From positions 124,001 to 188,000 of the forward strand of contig JASNZF010000003.1 of assembly GCA_048499805.1 (NCBI GenBank): a stretch of DNA of 64,000 nucleotides. Reading direction: 5' to 3'. This DNA comes from JAWXBA01 sp048499805. Its GTDB lineage: Bacteria > Gemmatimonadota > Gemmatimonadetes > Gemmatimonadales > GWC2-71-9. This document shows positions 17,282 through 27,410 of the stretch, piece by piece. Position numbers and translations under genes: made by a program. Every line of letters starts with the position of its first letter. Position 1 is the first letter of the stretch. The notes under the pieces are model-generated. The model saw nothing but the letters and a program-made list of their open reading frames with translations, was not told where the DNA came from and ran no database searches.

Positions 17282-17920
17282 ATGCCCCTGAGTCACCTGC
17301 TCCAGAAGAACCGCGACTGGGCCGAACGGACCCGCGCCCAGGACCCGGAGTTCTTCAGCAACCTGGCCGGGCAGCAGGCCCCCCAGTTCCTCTGGATCGG
17401 CTGCTCCGACAGCCGGGTGCCGGCCAACCAGATCGTGGGCCTGCCGCCCGGCGAGGTGTTCGTGCACCGGAACGTGGCGAACCTGGTGGTCCACTCCGAC
17501 CTCAACTGCCTCTCGGTCATCCAGTATGCCGTGGAGGTGCTGCGGGTCAAGCACATCATCGTCTGCGGCCACTACGGCTGCGGGGGGGTCCGCGCCGCCC
17601 TGGACCAGCCCGGGCTGGGCCTGATCGACAATTGGCTGCGGCACGTGGAAGATGTGGCCGCCCGGCACCACGTGGAGCTCGGCCGCCTGCCCACCGACGC
17701 TGCCCGGTACGACCGGCTCTGCGAGCTCAATGCCATGTCCCAGGCCCTCAGCGTGGCACGCACGACCTTCGTGCGGGACGCCTGGGCCGCGGGCCGGCCG
17801 CTGTCGGTGCACAGCTGGATCTATGCCGTGGCCGATGGCCTGCTGCGGGACCTCAAGGTGACCCTGACCGGGCAGGCCGACCTCGACACCGCCCTGGAGG
17901 CCACCACCCCAATCGCCTGA
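17282..17920 (+). CDS. Beta-class carbonic anhydrase
   Basis: Zinc enzyme of 212 residues interconverting CO2 and bicarbonate. Zinc ligands are clear: Cys41 in CSDSR with Asp43 and Arg45 as the catalytic dyad, and His97/Cys100 in CGHYGCGG. Other family blocks include VFVHRNVANLV and SWIYAVADGLL. It is full length. It lies 83 bases after sbtB in the same direction, completing a transporter, regulator and anhydrase set. No recognisable ribosome site lies directly upstream because an octamer repeat abuts the ATG. Confidence 0.95.
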   Translation: MPLSHLLQKNRDWAERTRAQDPEFFSNLAGQQAPQFLWIGCSDSRVPANQIVGLPPGEVFVHRNVANLVVHSDLNCLSVIQYAVEVLRVKHIIVCGHYGCGGVRAALDQPGLGLIDNWLRHVEDVAARHHVELGRLPTDAARYDRLCELNAMSQALSVARTTFVRDAWAAGRPLSVHSWIYAVADGLLRDLKVTLTGQADLDTALEATTPIA

Positions 17921-17997
17921 AACGGCGGGACGGCCCTATCTTTCATGCTTGGGCACCGGACCGTCCGGATCCCAAGCATTCACAGACAAGGATTCCC

Positions 17998-19413
<1,416 letters not shown>

Positions 19414-19497
19414 GCAGGGGGGACTTGATTCCCTCTTGACCCTGCCCGTCCATTCTGGGCCACCGATCGACGTGGCCCTGATCCGGAGTCCCGTGGC

Positions 19498-20292
19498 ATG
19501 GCTCCAACCGGCGGGTTCTCATTCACGAAGTGGTACCTCGACGGAATCACCCCCGCCGGCGACACGTGGATTGGCTACTGGACTCGGCTCGCCTGGCGTG
19601 GGTTGGCCGTCGCGTGGCACAGTGTCGCGCGGTCCCGGTCCACGCCGGCCCTTCACGAATCCTCAAGTCTTGCTGCGGTGGATCCCCCTGTCTGGCGGGC
19701 GGGACACCTGGTCTGGCAGGCGCCCGCCCTTGGGGTGACGCTGGAATACCAGCCAACGGCCCGTTCTTTTGCGCGCACGCTATTTCGCGGTCCCGGTGGA
19801 TCAGTCGAGTGGCACTGCGAAGTCCCGGCTGCCCACGCGACCTGTCGCTTCACGACTCCTCCCCCACTTGAGGGACTGGGATACGCGGAGCGCATCCACT
19901 TCACCATCCCGCCCTGGCGCCTCCCGCTTCGGGAATTGCGCTGGGGCAGGTGGATCGCCGAGGACGCCAGCGCCTCCCTGATCTGGATCGATTGGCTCGG
20001 CCAGGAGCCCCGGACCTGGATCGTCCTCAATGGCACCGACCTCCCCGCGTCGCGGGTGAGCGATGACGCGGTGGTGGGCCGGGGTGCCGAACTGGTGATG
20101 GCCGATCGCCACCTGATTCGGTCCCGGGCGCTGGCCGACCTGGTTCACGGGATTCCAGGGCTGACGCCGCTCCTCCCCAACAAGATCCTTCACCTGCGCG
20201 AGGCTCGCTGGATGGGGCGTGGGGAGTTGAGGCGCACGGGGCACGCTCCCGTTCCCGGTCGCACGCTTTCCGAGCATGTAGTCCTGGGATGA
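19498..20292 (+). CDS. Conserved hypothetical protein, lipocalin-like/hydroxyneurosporene-synthase-like pattern
   Basis: A 264-residue soluble protein without signal peptide. The order KWYLDGITPAGDTWIGY, a long beta-rich middle and WIDWLGQEPRTWIVLNG resembles the two-lipocalin AttH/hydroxyneurosporene synthase fold, but I see no catalytic residues that would settle it. Tryptophan is unusually common. Its stop overlaps the start of the following triple-domain membrane enzyme (ATGA), so the two are coupled and may act on the same lipid. Treat the family link as tentative. Confidence 0.6.
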   Translation: MAPTGGFSFTKWYLDGITPAGDTWIGYWTRLAWRGLAVAWHSVARSRSTPALHESSSLAAVDPPVWRAGHLVWQAPALGVTLEYQPTARSFARTLFRGPGGSVEWHCEVPAAHATCRFTTPPPLEGLGYAERIHFTIPPWRLPLRELRWGRWIAEDASASLIWIDWLGQEPRTWIVLNGTDLPASRVSDDAVVGRGAELVMADRHLIRSRALADLVHGIPGLTPLLPNKILHLREARWMGRGELRRTGHAPVPGRTLSEHVVLG

Positions 20293-22214
20293 ATCGCGCC
20301 CCGCTCCTGGCCCGCATCGGGTACGGCGCCCTGTTCGTGGTTGCCTTGCCGCTGGCCTTGGCCACGTGGGCGCTGCACCTCGATGGCCTCGTCACGTTGC
20401 CGAGTGTGGGCGGACCGCTGTCGGGAGGTATCGTGGCGGGCGGCGGGCTGGTTCTGGTCCTGGCGTCCATGCGCGACCTCTGGGTCCACGGCCGGGGGCT
20501 ACCCATGAGTGCCTTCCCGCCGGAGCAGCTGGTTGCCCGCGGCAGCTACCGGTGGCTCCGCGATCCCATCTACGTCGGTGCGGTGCTCCTCACGGCAGGC
20601 ATCGCCATCCTCGCTGACGTGCCGGCCGGGCTCTGGATCGTCACCCCGGTCTTCGCGCTGGCGACAGCCGCCTGGGTGCACGGCTTCGAGCGTTCGCGGA
20701 CCGTGGCGCGGTTCGGCGCGCTCCCCACCCCATGGCTGCGGCTCCCCCCTGACACCGATGACCGAGTCACCTGGCAGGACCGGAGCTCGGTGCTCCTGCT
20801 GGTCTTCGTTCCATGGCTGGTCCTCTACCTCGCCGTTGAGCGCCTGGGCGCCCCCCAGTGGGCCCCCCTGGCCTACCTGCCGGGCGAACGGAACTGGCCG
20901 GTCCTTCCCTGGACCGAGGCGATCTACGCCGCCACCTACCCGCTGGTCGTCCTGGCTCCCCTGGTCGCCCCGACCCGCGCCGCGTTGCGCCGGATTGCGA
21001 TTGGCGGACTCCTGGCCACCGCGGCGGCCGTCGCCACCTATCTCCTCCTGCCGGTCATCGCTCCCGCCAAGCCGGTACCGGGAGCGGGGTTCTGGCAGGA
21101 GCTGATGCGCTGGGAGCGGCGGGGGGACAGCCCGGCCACCGCACTGCCGGCCTTTCACCTGGTGTGGGCGATGCTGGCCGGGAGGGTCTACGCCCGTCGC
21201 TGGCCGCGAGCGCGCATCGTCGTCTGGATTGCCGTTGCCGCAGTCGGGCTCAGCTGCATCACCACCGGGATGCACGCCATGCTGGACCTTGTCGCCGCCG
21301 CCGCCCTGGTCGCGCTCGTGGAGCACCGCGCCATCCTTTGGGCGGGAGTCCGGCGCGTTACCGAGCGTCTCGCCAACTCGTGGCTGGAGTGGGAAGTGGG
21401 TCCGGTGCGGATCCTGAGCCACGGCGCGTGGGCTGGTCTCTGTGCCATGGTGGGGCTTGGGACCTCCCTCACGCTCGTGGGGATGGCACATCGGGAGGAG
21501 ATGCTCCTCATGATGGCGGTCGCGATTCTGGGCGCTGCGGTCTGGGCGCAGGTGGTGGAGGGATCGGCACAACTGCTGCGCCCCTTCGGTTACTTCGGCG
21601 GGGCGTTCGGCGCGGTGGGGGTGGCGGCAGTGCTCGAGGTGACGCGCGGCACGGGGTGGCTGAGCCTGGCGGGATTCGGGGTGGGCGCCGCCTTCGCCCA
21701 GGCCATCGGTCGGGCACGCTGCCTCGTGCAGGGCTGCTGCCATGGGCGGGTGGCCGCGGAGGCGGTCGGCATCCGGTACTACCACCCACGCTCCAGGGTG
21801 GTGCGACTGGCAGGGCTGGGCGGGCAGCCGCTGCACCCCACCCCTCTCTACTCCTTCCTCTGGATGATGCTGGTCGGCGCGATCCTGGTTCGGCTCTGGC
21901 TCGCCCCGGTCGGCCCGGCGTTCGTGGTCGGCTGGTACTTCATCCTGTCCGGCATCGGGCGCTTCGTGGAGGAGCACTTCCGCGGTGAGCCGCAGACCGC
22001 CACTGTGGCCGGGCTCCGCCTCTACCAATGGCTCGCGCTGGGGTTCCTGGTGGTGGGCGCCGCGGCGACCACCGTTGCCGGTCCCGCGGTGCCGCGACCG
22101 ATGGTGCCGCCGCCCGGGGTTGTTCCGGTCATCGTGCTGGCGGGCCTGCTGACGTGGGCAGCGTACGGGGTGGAGGTGCCCGGCTCGAACCGCCGATTCT
22201 CCCGGCTGACGTGA
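20289..22214 (+). CDS. Triple-domain membrane protein: ICMT-like + PAP2-like + Lgt-like
   Basis: A 641-residue polytopic protein joining three enzyme-like modules. Residues about 1-150 look like an isoprenylcysteine/phospholipid methyltransferase membrane domain, with RGSYRWLRDPIYVG (84-97). Residues about 190-345 resemble a PAP2/inositol-phosphorylceramide-synthase domain: ALPAFH (His290) and TTGMHAMLD (His329, Asp333). Residues about 375-620 match prolipoprotein diacylglyceryl transferase: GRARCLVQGCCHGR (474-487), HPTPLYS, and GRFVEEHFRGEP (557-568). A stand-alone Lgt is under 300 residues, so this is a fusion. It probably handles lipid head groups or protein lipidation in the membrane; the reaction is unknown. 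Coupled to the preceding hypothetical gene. Confidence 0.75.
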   Translation: MNRAPLLARIGYGALFVVALPLALATWALHLDGLVTLPSVGGPLSGGIVAGGGLVLVLASMRDLWVHGRGLPMSAFPPEQLVARGSYRWLRDPIYVGAVLLTAGIAILADVPAGLWIVTPVFALATAAWVHGFERSRTVARFGALPTPWLRLPPDTDDRVTWQDRSSVLLLVFVPWLVLYLAVERLGAPQWAPLAYLPGERNWPVLPWTEAIYAATYPLVVLAPLVAPTRAALRRIAIGGLLATAAAVATYLLLPVIAPAKPVPGAGFWQELMRWERRGDSPATALPAFHLVWAMLAGRVYARRWPRARIVVWIAVAAVGLSCITTGMHAMLDLVAAAALVALVEHRAILWAGVRRVTERLANSWLEWEVGPVRILSHGAWAGLCAMVGLGTSLTLVGMAHREEMLLMMAVAILGAAVWAQVVEGSAQLLRPFGYFGGAFGAVGVAAVLEVTRGTGWLSLAGFGVGAAFAQAIGRARCLVQGCCHGRVAAEAVGIRYYHPRSRVVRLAGLGGQPLHPTPLYSFLWMMLVGAILVRLWLAPVGPAFVVGWYFILSGIGRFVEEHFRGEPQTATVAGLRLYQWLALGFLVVGAAATTVAGPAVPRPMVPPPGVVPVIVLAGLLTWAAYGVEVPGSNRRFSRLT

Positions 22215-22264
22215 CCAGGCCGGCGCGATCCCTCTCGCGTTGGAGTCGATTCCACCGTAACCTT

Positions 22265-22299
22265 GAACCGGCTCGACGCGTGGCGCGTCGGGCCGGTTC
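22265..22299 (+). terminator. Strong stem-loop downstream of the membrane fusion gene
   Basis: Arms 22265-22280 and 22284-22299 pair over 16 positions with one G-T, closing a 3-base loop. There is no run of T after it. It probably ends or stabilises the upstream transcript. Confidence 0.5.
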
Positions 22300-22327
22300 G
22301 GCGTTCACCCCCTGATCGGAGCCACGC

Positions 22328-23476
22328 ATGCATTGGATTCGTCTGGCCAGGTTGCTGCCGACGCTTGTCCTGGCGCTCGCCTGCCGTGCGGGCGGTGAGA
22401 TCGCGACGGTGCCCGAGTGGACCCTCTCCGCCGAACCGACCCTGGTCATCGGCGAGGACGGGACGACCGCCGGTGAGTTCGAGCGGGTCAGCACCGCGCT
22501 CGCGCTTCCCGGTGACGAGGTCGCGGTGGTCGATGCAGGGGCCTCGGAGATCCGGGTGTTCAGCGGCTCGGGTGCCTACCTGCGGACGCTGGGGCGTCGC
22601 GGCGAAGGCCCCGGGGAATTCAACGGCATCAGCTGGGTCCAACTCGCCGGCGACTCCCTCATCACGTACAGCATCCCGCAGCGCCGTCTCACCCTCCTCG
22701 GCCTGGATGGCGCACTCCTGGCCACCATCCTGCCACAGGCCGAAGGGACCGGTGGATTCGCATTCCCGAGGGCCAGGTCCGCATCCGGTGAGTGGGTCGT
22801 GGCTGTGACGGTCAACGCGGCGGCTTCAGCCGCGCAGGGAGGCGGGATGCCCAGCGGGCTGGTCCGCGACACCCTCGCCCTGGGCCTTCTCCCGAGCACC
22901 GGGAGTGGCGCCGTGCGCTTCTTCGCGCGCTTGCCGAGCCAGCCGATCCTCGGCGTGCCGGAGGCGAGTGTCGGCATGCTGGCGCCGTTGTTCGGGATGC
23001 CGCAGGTTGTGATCGCCGAGGGACGCATGGCGGTGCTGGACCCCAACGCGGGGACGCTCGCGTGGTACAGTCCCACTGGCGAGCCGCAATCAGCCGTGCC
23101 GCTTGGGGTGGCACGCCGGCCCTTTGCGAGCGGTTGGCTCGACAGCGCTCGCGGCGCCAGCCTCGACGGTATCACCGACCAGCGCCGCCGCCTGATGATC
23201 GACGCCGCCATGCGCAGTGAGGCCGCTCCCGCCGAGTTTCCCGTGTTCCGGAGTGTGCTGGCGGACGACGCCGACCAACTCTGGCTGGAGGAATGGCAGC
23301 TGGAGGCGCCGTCGACCGCCCGCTATCTCGTGGTGGCTGCGGACGGCAGCCTGCGCGCCAGGGTGTCCATGCCGGGCGGGTTCACGCCCACCGCCATCGG
23401 CCCCGACTGGGTGCTCGGCGTGCATCGGGATGCCGACGGGTTGAACCGGGTGATGAGACATGGCTTGCGGCGATAG
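22328..23476 (+). CDS. Six-bladed beta-propeller lipoprotein
   Basis: A 382-residue lipoprotein: the signal peptide ends in LALAC (Cys19), then WTLSAEPTLVIGEDGT, the same opening as the propellers at 31544 and 46165, and the hallmark GRRGEGPGEF. About six repeated blades follow, ending FVLGV-like (WVLGVHRDADGLN). This is the family of 6-bladed propeller proteins abundant in Bacteroidetes and Gemmatimonadota; the ligand is not known. It stands alone, without a Uma2 gene in front, flanked by a hairpin upstream and a convergent toxin gene downstream. Confidence 0.82.
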   Translation: MHWIRLARLLPTLVLALACRAGGEIATVPEWTLSAEPTLVIGEDGTTAGEFERVSTALALPGDEVAVVDAGASEIRVFSGSGAYLRTLGRRGEGPGEFNGISWVQLAGDSLITYSIPQRRLTLLGLDGALLATILPQAEGTGGFAFPRARSASGEWVVAVTVNAAASAAQGGGMPSGLVRDTLALGLLPSTGSGAVRFFARLPSQPILGVPEASVGMLAPLFGMPQVVIAEGRMAVLDPNAGTLAWYSPTGEPQSAVPLGVARRPFASGWLDSARGASLDGITDQRRRLMIDAAMRSEAAPAEFPVFRSVLADDADQLWLEEWQLEAPSTARYLVVAADGSLRARVSMPGGFTPTAIGPDWVLGVHRDADGLNRVMRHGLRR

Positions 23477-23547
23477 CAATCGGTCGATCGCTGGAGTGGA
23501 ACCGGTGGTGCGATACGGGTTGGTGCGGCGGTAGGGGTTGACGCTTC

Positions 23548-23946
23548 TCAGTCCGATGAGCGCGGCGCCATGTGCTCGCTCACCCATGCCCGAAGCGCCT
23601 CCTCACTCAACTCCCCCGCCGCCAGCGATAGGATGACGGGCACGACCTCCATCTCCGAGGCGGTCAGCGCATGGCCGTTCAGGTCCAGGAAGACCACCAT
23701 GGCGATCAGCGCACTCCGCTTGTTGCCATCATTGAACGGATGACTGGTGGCAATGCCGTAGGCGTACGCGGCAGCGCACAGCGCGAGGTCGGCATCGGGA
23801 TCATAGGCAAACTTCTGCTGCGGACGAGCGAGCGCCGCCCCAAGCACGTTGGCATCGCGAACGCCTGGCAGCCCGCCATGCTCGCGGATCTGGTCAAGAT
23901 GCGCTGCCTCGACGACCTGCCGGGCCACCCAGACCGGTTCCTGCAC
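23548..23946 (-). CDS. doc: Doc/Fic family toxin
   Basis: Death-on-curing toxin of 132 residues. The Fic motif is HPFNDGNKR (69-77), and GLPGVRDANVLGAALARPQ upstream is typical of Doc. Doc toxins phosphorylate EF-Tu and stop translation, whereas Fic enzymes AMPylate; the Doc-sized frame and its position behind an antitoxin favour Doc. It starts 3 bases after the antitoxin stop, so the pair is translated from one message. All motif residues are present, so the toxin should be active. The gene ends convergent to the propeller gene. Confidence 0.9.
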   Translation of the reverse strand: MQEPVWVARQVVEAAHLDQIREHGGLPGVRDANVLGAALARPQQKFAYDPDADLALCAAAYAYGIATSHPFNDGNKRSALIAMVVFLDLNGHALTASEMEVVPVILSLAAGELSEEALRAWVSEHMAPRSSD

Positions 23947-23949
23947 CGG

Positions 23950-24177
23950 CTACTTTGCCAGCTCGCGGAGCGCGTTGCGGTATTGACTGGCCGCGCGCGA
24001 CGCCGCCGCCAATCCTGCCTCCACGGCAGGGTCGTAGGGGCTCAGCAGCAGCCCGGCGTCTGTTTCCGTGACGGTCATCCGGTCACCGACCGCCAGGTGG
24101 AGACGGTCTGCCATATCCTTGGGGATCGTCGCCCCGATCGACCCACCAACCTGCCGCAAGGTGATTTCCCGAACCAT
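23950..24177 (-). CDS. AbrB/MazE-type antitoxin
   Basis: A 75-residue swapped-hairpin DNA-binding protein: REITLRQVGGSIGATIPKDM and LHLAVGDRMTV are classic AbrB/MazE/SpoVT features, and the C-terminal half (AAASRAASQYRNALRELAK) would wrap the toxin. Doc is usually paired with a Phd-type antitoxin; here an AbrB-type protein takes its place, a combination also known in other genomes. It is the first gene of the two-gene operon and should repress its own promoter at the inverted repeat directly upstream. Confidence 0.88.
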   Translation of the reverse strand: MVREITLRQVGGSIGATIPKDMADRLHLAVGDRMTVTETDAGLLLSPYDPAVEAGLAAASRAASQYRNALRELAK

Positions 24178-24197
24178 GAAATCTCCGTAGTATGGTA

Positions 24198-24233
24198 GTG
24201 CTACACAGTAGCACGCAAATGCTATGCTGTCAA
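24198..24233 (-). promoter_or_regulatory. Toxin-antitoxin promoter with operator palindrome
   Basis: Read on the minus strand, TTGACA lies at 24233-24228 and, 17 bases on, a weak -10 TACTGT at 24210-24205. A perfect 7-bp inverted repeat with a 3-base centre (GTGCTAC/GTAGCAC, 24198-24214) overlaps that -10, the usual layout for autoregulation by an antitoxin. The sequence is seen directly; its binding by the AbrB protein is inferred. Confidence 0.6.
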
Positions 24234-24343
24234 CTGCCCCACCAACCGCGCCTCCCCCCCCTCACCACGCCCTCTCCCCCACCCCCGAATTGCAGACTAT
24301 CATCCCCAGTCCCCGTTCCCCATTCCCCATTCCCGAGTCGTTC

Positions 24344-26410
24344 ATGCCCCGCCGCCTGCTCTTCGCCGGCCTGCTCCTCGCCACCCCTCTCGCGGCCCAG
24401 AGCCGGCTCCCCGAGATGCCGGGCTACGACCAGTGGAAGCGGGTCTCCCCCCTCATCAACTCATCGATCGTCTCCGGTGCGCTCACCGTGACCTGGGCCG
24501 ATGACAGCCGGAGCTTCGAGTACACCCAGGGCGGCAAGCGGTTCCGCTACGACGTGGTGCGCCGCGCCGCCACCGAAATCGCCACCCCCGCCGCTCGGCC
24601 CGGTGGGGGCTTCGGCGGCGGGCCCGGGCGCGGCCGCCAGTTCGAGTCCGCCACCTCGCCCGACAGCACCCTCAAGGCGACCTACAAGGACCGCAACCTC
24701 TGGCTCAGCAACGCCGACGGCAGCAACGAGCGCCAGCTGACCACCGACGGATCAGTCGACAAGCGGATCAAGAACGGCTCGGCGAGCTGGGTCTACGGCG
24801 AAGAGCTGGGGCAGAGCACCGCGATGTGGTGGTCCCCGGACAGCAAGAAGCTGGCGTACTATCGGATGGACGAGACCGAGGTGCCTGACTACCTGCTGCA
24901 GCTCGACCAGACCCAGCTCTACAGCACCATCTACACCGAGGCGTACCCGAAGGCCGGCTTCCCCAACCCGGGGGTCGAGATCTTCGTCCACGATGTCGCC
25001 ACCGGGCAGCGCACCCAGCTCGACATCCGCAGCGGGCAGCCGATGGCCGATGCCACCGTGGGGCACTACGTCTACGGCGTGACCTGGAGCCCCGATGGCA
25101 CCGAGCTGCTCATCAACCGCACCAACCGGCACCAGAACATCATGGAACTGGCGGCCTGCTCCCCCCAGACCGGCGCCTGCCGCACCGTGGTACGCGAGGA
25201 GTGGCCCACCGGCTGGGTGGAGAATTCGCCGACCCGCCGCTTCCTGGCCGACGGCAAGCGGTTCATCTGGGAGTCGGAGCGGAACGGGTTCTCCAACTAC
25301 TATCTCTACGACCTCTCCGGGAAGCTGCTGGCCACGCTCACCAACCACCCGTTCGAGGTGGGTGGCATCGTCCGCGTCGACGAGCGCGCCAACACCCTCT
25401 GGTACCTGGCGCGCAGTGGCGACAACCACATGAAGATGCAGCTGCACCGAGTGGGGCTTGATGGCCGGAACGACCGCCGCCTGACCGACCCGGCGCTGAA
25501 CCACAGCGCCAGCGTCGCGCCCGACGGCCGGCATGTCGTGGTGGTCTCGCAGACCCACAAGGATGCGCCGGTGACCCGGCTGCTCGATGCCAGCGGGAGG
25601 GCGGTGGCCACCGTGGCCGAGACCAACCTGGCCAGGTACGACTCGCTGGGGCTCAAGCGAGTGGAGTTGTTCACCTTCAAGGCCGCCGACGGCACCACCG
25701 ACCTGCACGGGATGCTCCACTTCCCGTCCAACTTCGACCCTGCCAAGCGGTATCCCGTGCTGGTGTCGGTCTACGCCGGTCCGGCCACCAATGGCGCGCG
25801 CGAGACGTTCACCCTTCCCAGCCAGCTGACCGAGTTCGGCTTCCTGGTGGTGACGATGGACTCGCGCAGCGCCGCCGGCCGCGGCCGCCGCTTCCTGGAC
25901 CAGATCTACCTCAAGCTCAGCCAGGTGGAGACCGACGACCAGGCGGCGGGAATCAAGGCGCTCCGGATGCGGCCGTACGTGGACGGGAGCCGGGTGGGGA
26001 TCTTCGGCACCAGCTACGGTGGCACCACTTCGGGGATGGCGCTGCTCCGCCATGGCGATGTCTTCCAGGCCGCCGCCAGCAGCGCCGCGGTGGTGGACTG
26101 GCGCCAGTACGACACGATCTACACTGAGCGCTACATGCGCACCCCGCAGGAGAACCCCGAGGGGTACGACAAGGGCGACATGTCGAAGTACGCCGCCAAC
26201 CTGACCGGCCGGTTGATGATCTACTACGGCTCGGCAGACGACAACGTCCATCCCAACAACCAGATGGCGTTCATCAAGGCGCTGCAGGACGCGCGCAAGA
26301 GCTTCGAGGTGCAGGTCGGTCCTGACCGGGGGCACTCGGGGGTGAACCAGGAGCGGATGATGGAGTTCTTCATCGAGAACCTGGTGCTCAAGGCGCCCGC
26401 AACACCGTGA
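24344..26410 (+). CDS. S9 family prolyl oligopeptidase, dipeptidyl-peptidase IV type
   Basis: Exported serine peptidase of 688 residues. A signal peptide (MPRRLLFAGLLLATPLAAQS) is followed by the DPPIV-type eight-bladed propeller, including WWSPDSKKLAYYRMDE, and the C-terminal alpha/beta-hydrolase domain. The triad is visible: Ser557 in GTSYGG, Asp632 in SADDNVHP, His664 in RGHSG. Expected activity is removal of Xaa-Pro (or similar) dipeptides from peptides in the periplasm. ATG 24344 gives the signal peptide; an upstream in-frame ATG would add a proline-rich stretch encoded by C-rich repeats. It is a single-gene unit. Confidence 0.93.
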   Translation: MPRRLLFAGLLLATPLAAQSRLPEMPGYDQWKRVSPLINSSIVSGALTVTWADDSRSFEYTQGGKRFRYDVVRRAATEIATPAARPGGGFGGGPGRGRQFESATSPDSTLKATYKDRNLWLSNADGSNERQLTTDGSVDKRIKNGSASWVYGEELGQSTAMWWSPDSKKLAYYRMDETEVPDYLLQLDQTQLYSTIYTEAYPKAGFPNPGVEIFVHDVATGQRTQLDIRSGQPMADATVGHYVYGVTWSPDGTELLINRTNRHQNIMELAACSPQTGACRTVVREEWPTGWVENSPTRRFLADGKRFIWESERNGFSNYYLYDLSGKLLATLTNHPFEVGGIVRVDERANTLWYLARSGDNHMKMQLHRVGLDGRNDRRLTDPALNHSASVAPDGRHVVVVSQTHKDAPVTRLLDASGRAVATVAETNLARYDSLGLKRVELFTFKAADGTTDLHGMLHFPSNFDPAKRYPVLVSVYAGPATNGARETFTLPSQLTEFGFLVVTMDSRSAAGRGRRFLDQIYLKLSQVETDDQAAGIKALRMRPYVDGSRVGIFGTSYGGTTSGMALLRHGDVFQAAASSAAVVDWRQYDTIYTERYMRTPQENPEGYDKGDMSKYAANLTGRLMIYYGSADDNVHPNNQMAFIKALQDARKSFEVQVGPDRGHSGVNQERMMEFFIENLVLKAPATP

Positions 26411-26513
26411 GCTCTGGGCTCACGCGGAGGCGCGGAGGACAGATGGGAGCCGCGGAGGGAGTCGGGGTGGAACCCGGCGGCCGTCGGCGCACGCCAGCAC
26501 GTCCGGTGCGGCG

Positions 26514-26828
26514 ATGAGTGCGGTTCCGGCGTCCGGCATGGACCCCGCGGAGGCTCGGCCCCTCACCTGGTGGCGCCGGATGGGGCTCTTCCTGCTCGTG
26601 GTGTTCCTGGCGGGCGTGGCGGGGGCGCTGGTCGAGTGGACGGTGCGGTGGGTGCTCCCGTCGGTGGCCGCGGTGTTCCTCGGCCGGGCCGTGGCCGCCT
26701 ACCCGATCTTCTTCTGGATGCCGGTGATCCTGGCCGAGGATCCGCCGTGGAGCAGGAGGAAGCGGACCCGGTTCGCGGGGCTGGCCGGAATTGTGCTTGC
26801 GACCTTGGCCGGGGTGCTCGGGTCCTGA
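26514..26828 (+). CDS. Small three-helix membrane protein
   Basis: A 104-residue protein with a polar N-terminus and three predicted membrane helices (about residues 22-45, 50-75 and 87-103) joined by a basic loop SRRKRTR. No family recognised. Just upstream (26420-26460) is a GGAGGCGCGGAGG-type repeated sequence often found around GxxExxY genes. Coding potential is supported by codon usage and clean start and stop, but expression is unproven. Confidence 0.5.
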   Translation: MSAVPASGMDPAEARPLTWWRRMGLFLLVVFLAGVAGALVEWTVRWVLPSVAAVFLGRAVAAYPIFFWMPVILAEDPPWSRRKRTRFAGLAGIVLATLAGVLGS

Positions 26829-26948
26829 CCGCCCCGCGCTGAACTGGTACGGTCCGCACAGTATCGATGCCGCCGATGGATCCGTGTGGCATAACTTGCA
26901 TTCGTGTGAGTCGGCCACGAATTGCACGGATTCCACGGACGGTATGCC

Positions 26949-27398
26949 ATGGCGCTCGTCGATCATCCCTCCAACCGAATGACATTCGCCATCGTGGGGG
27001 CTGCGATGGTGGTTCATCGTGAACTTGGCGGTGGGTTTCTGGAGGCGGTGTATCAGGAGGCGCTGGAAACTGAATGTCGCGATCGGGGGATACCCTGCGA
27101 TCGAGAGCGCGAGTACTCAATTCGGTATCGCGGGCACCTCCTGAAGAGTCGATATCGAGCTGACCTCGTCTGCTTTGGCGCGGTGATTGTGGAAGTTAAG
27201 GCGATTCGCCGCATGGCACTGTTTGCAGAAGCACAACTCATCAACTACCTGAAGGCGTCAGGATTGGAGGTCGGGCTCCTGTTGAACTTCGGTGGTCCAA
27301 GTCTAAGTCACCGAAGATTCTTGCTGGATCACTCCGGTGTGGACGACCCGAGATCCGATGAATCCGTGCAATCCGTGGCTAGTTCCCACGACGCATAG
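26949..27398 (+). CDS. GxxExxY family protein
   Basis: A 149-residue GxxExxY protein (PD-(D/E)xK-like fold): the name motif occurs in GGGFLEAVYQEAL, then IPCDREREYSIRYRGH, YRADLVCFGAVIVEVKAI with Asp and ExK at the nuclease-like site, and LINYLKASGLEVGLLLNFG. ATG 26949 is used; a TTG nine codons earlier lies in a repeat. The region is less GC-rich than its neighbours. CACGGATT-type sequences stand at both ends in inverted orientation (26925-26939 and 27363-27378), the right one inside the 3' end of the gene, which suggests an inserted cassette. The cellular role is unknown. Confidence 0.85.
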   Translation: MALVDHPSNRMTFAIVGAAMVVHRELGGGFLEAVYQEALETECRDRGIPCDREREYSIRYRGHLLKSRYRADLVCFGAVIVEVKAIRRMALFAEAQLINYLKASGLEVGLLLNFGGPSLSHRRFLLDHSGVDDPRSDESVQSVASSHDA

Positions 27399-27410
27399 GC
27401 GAGGCACTCC

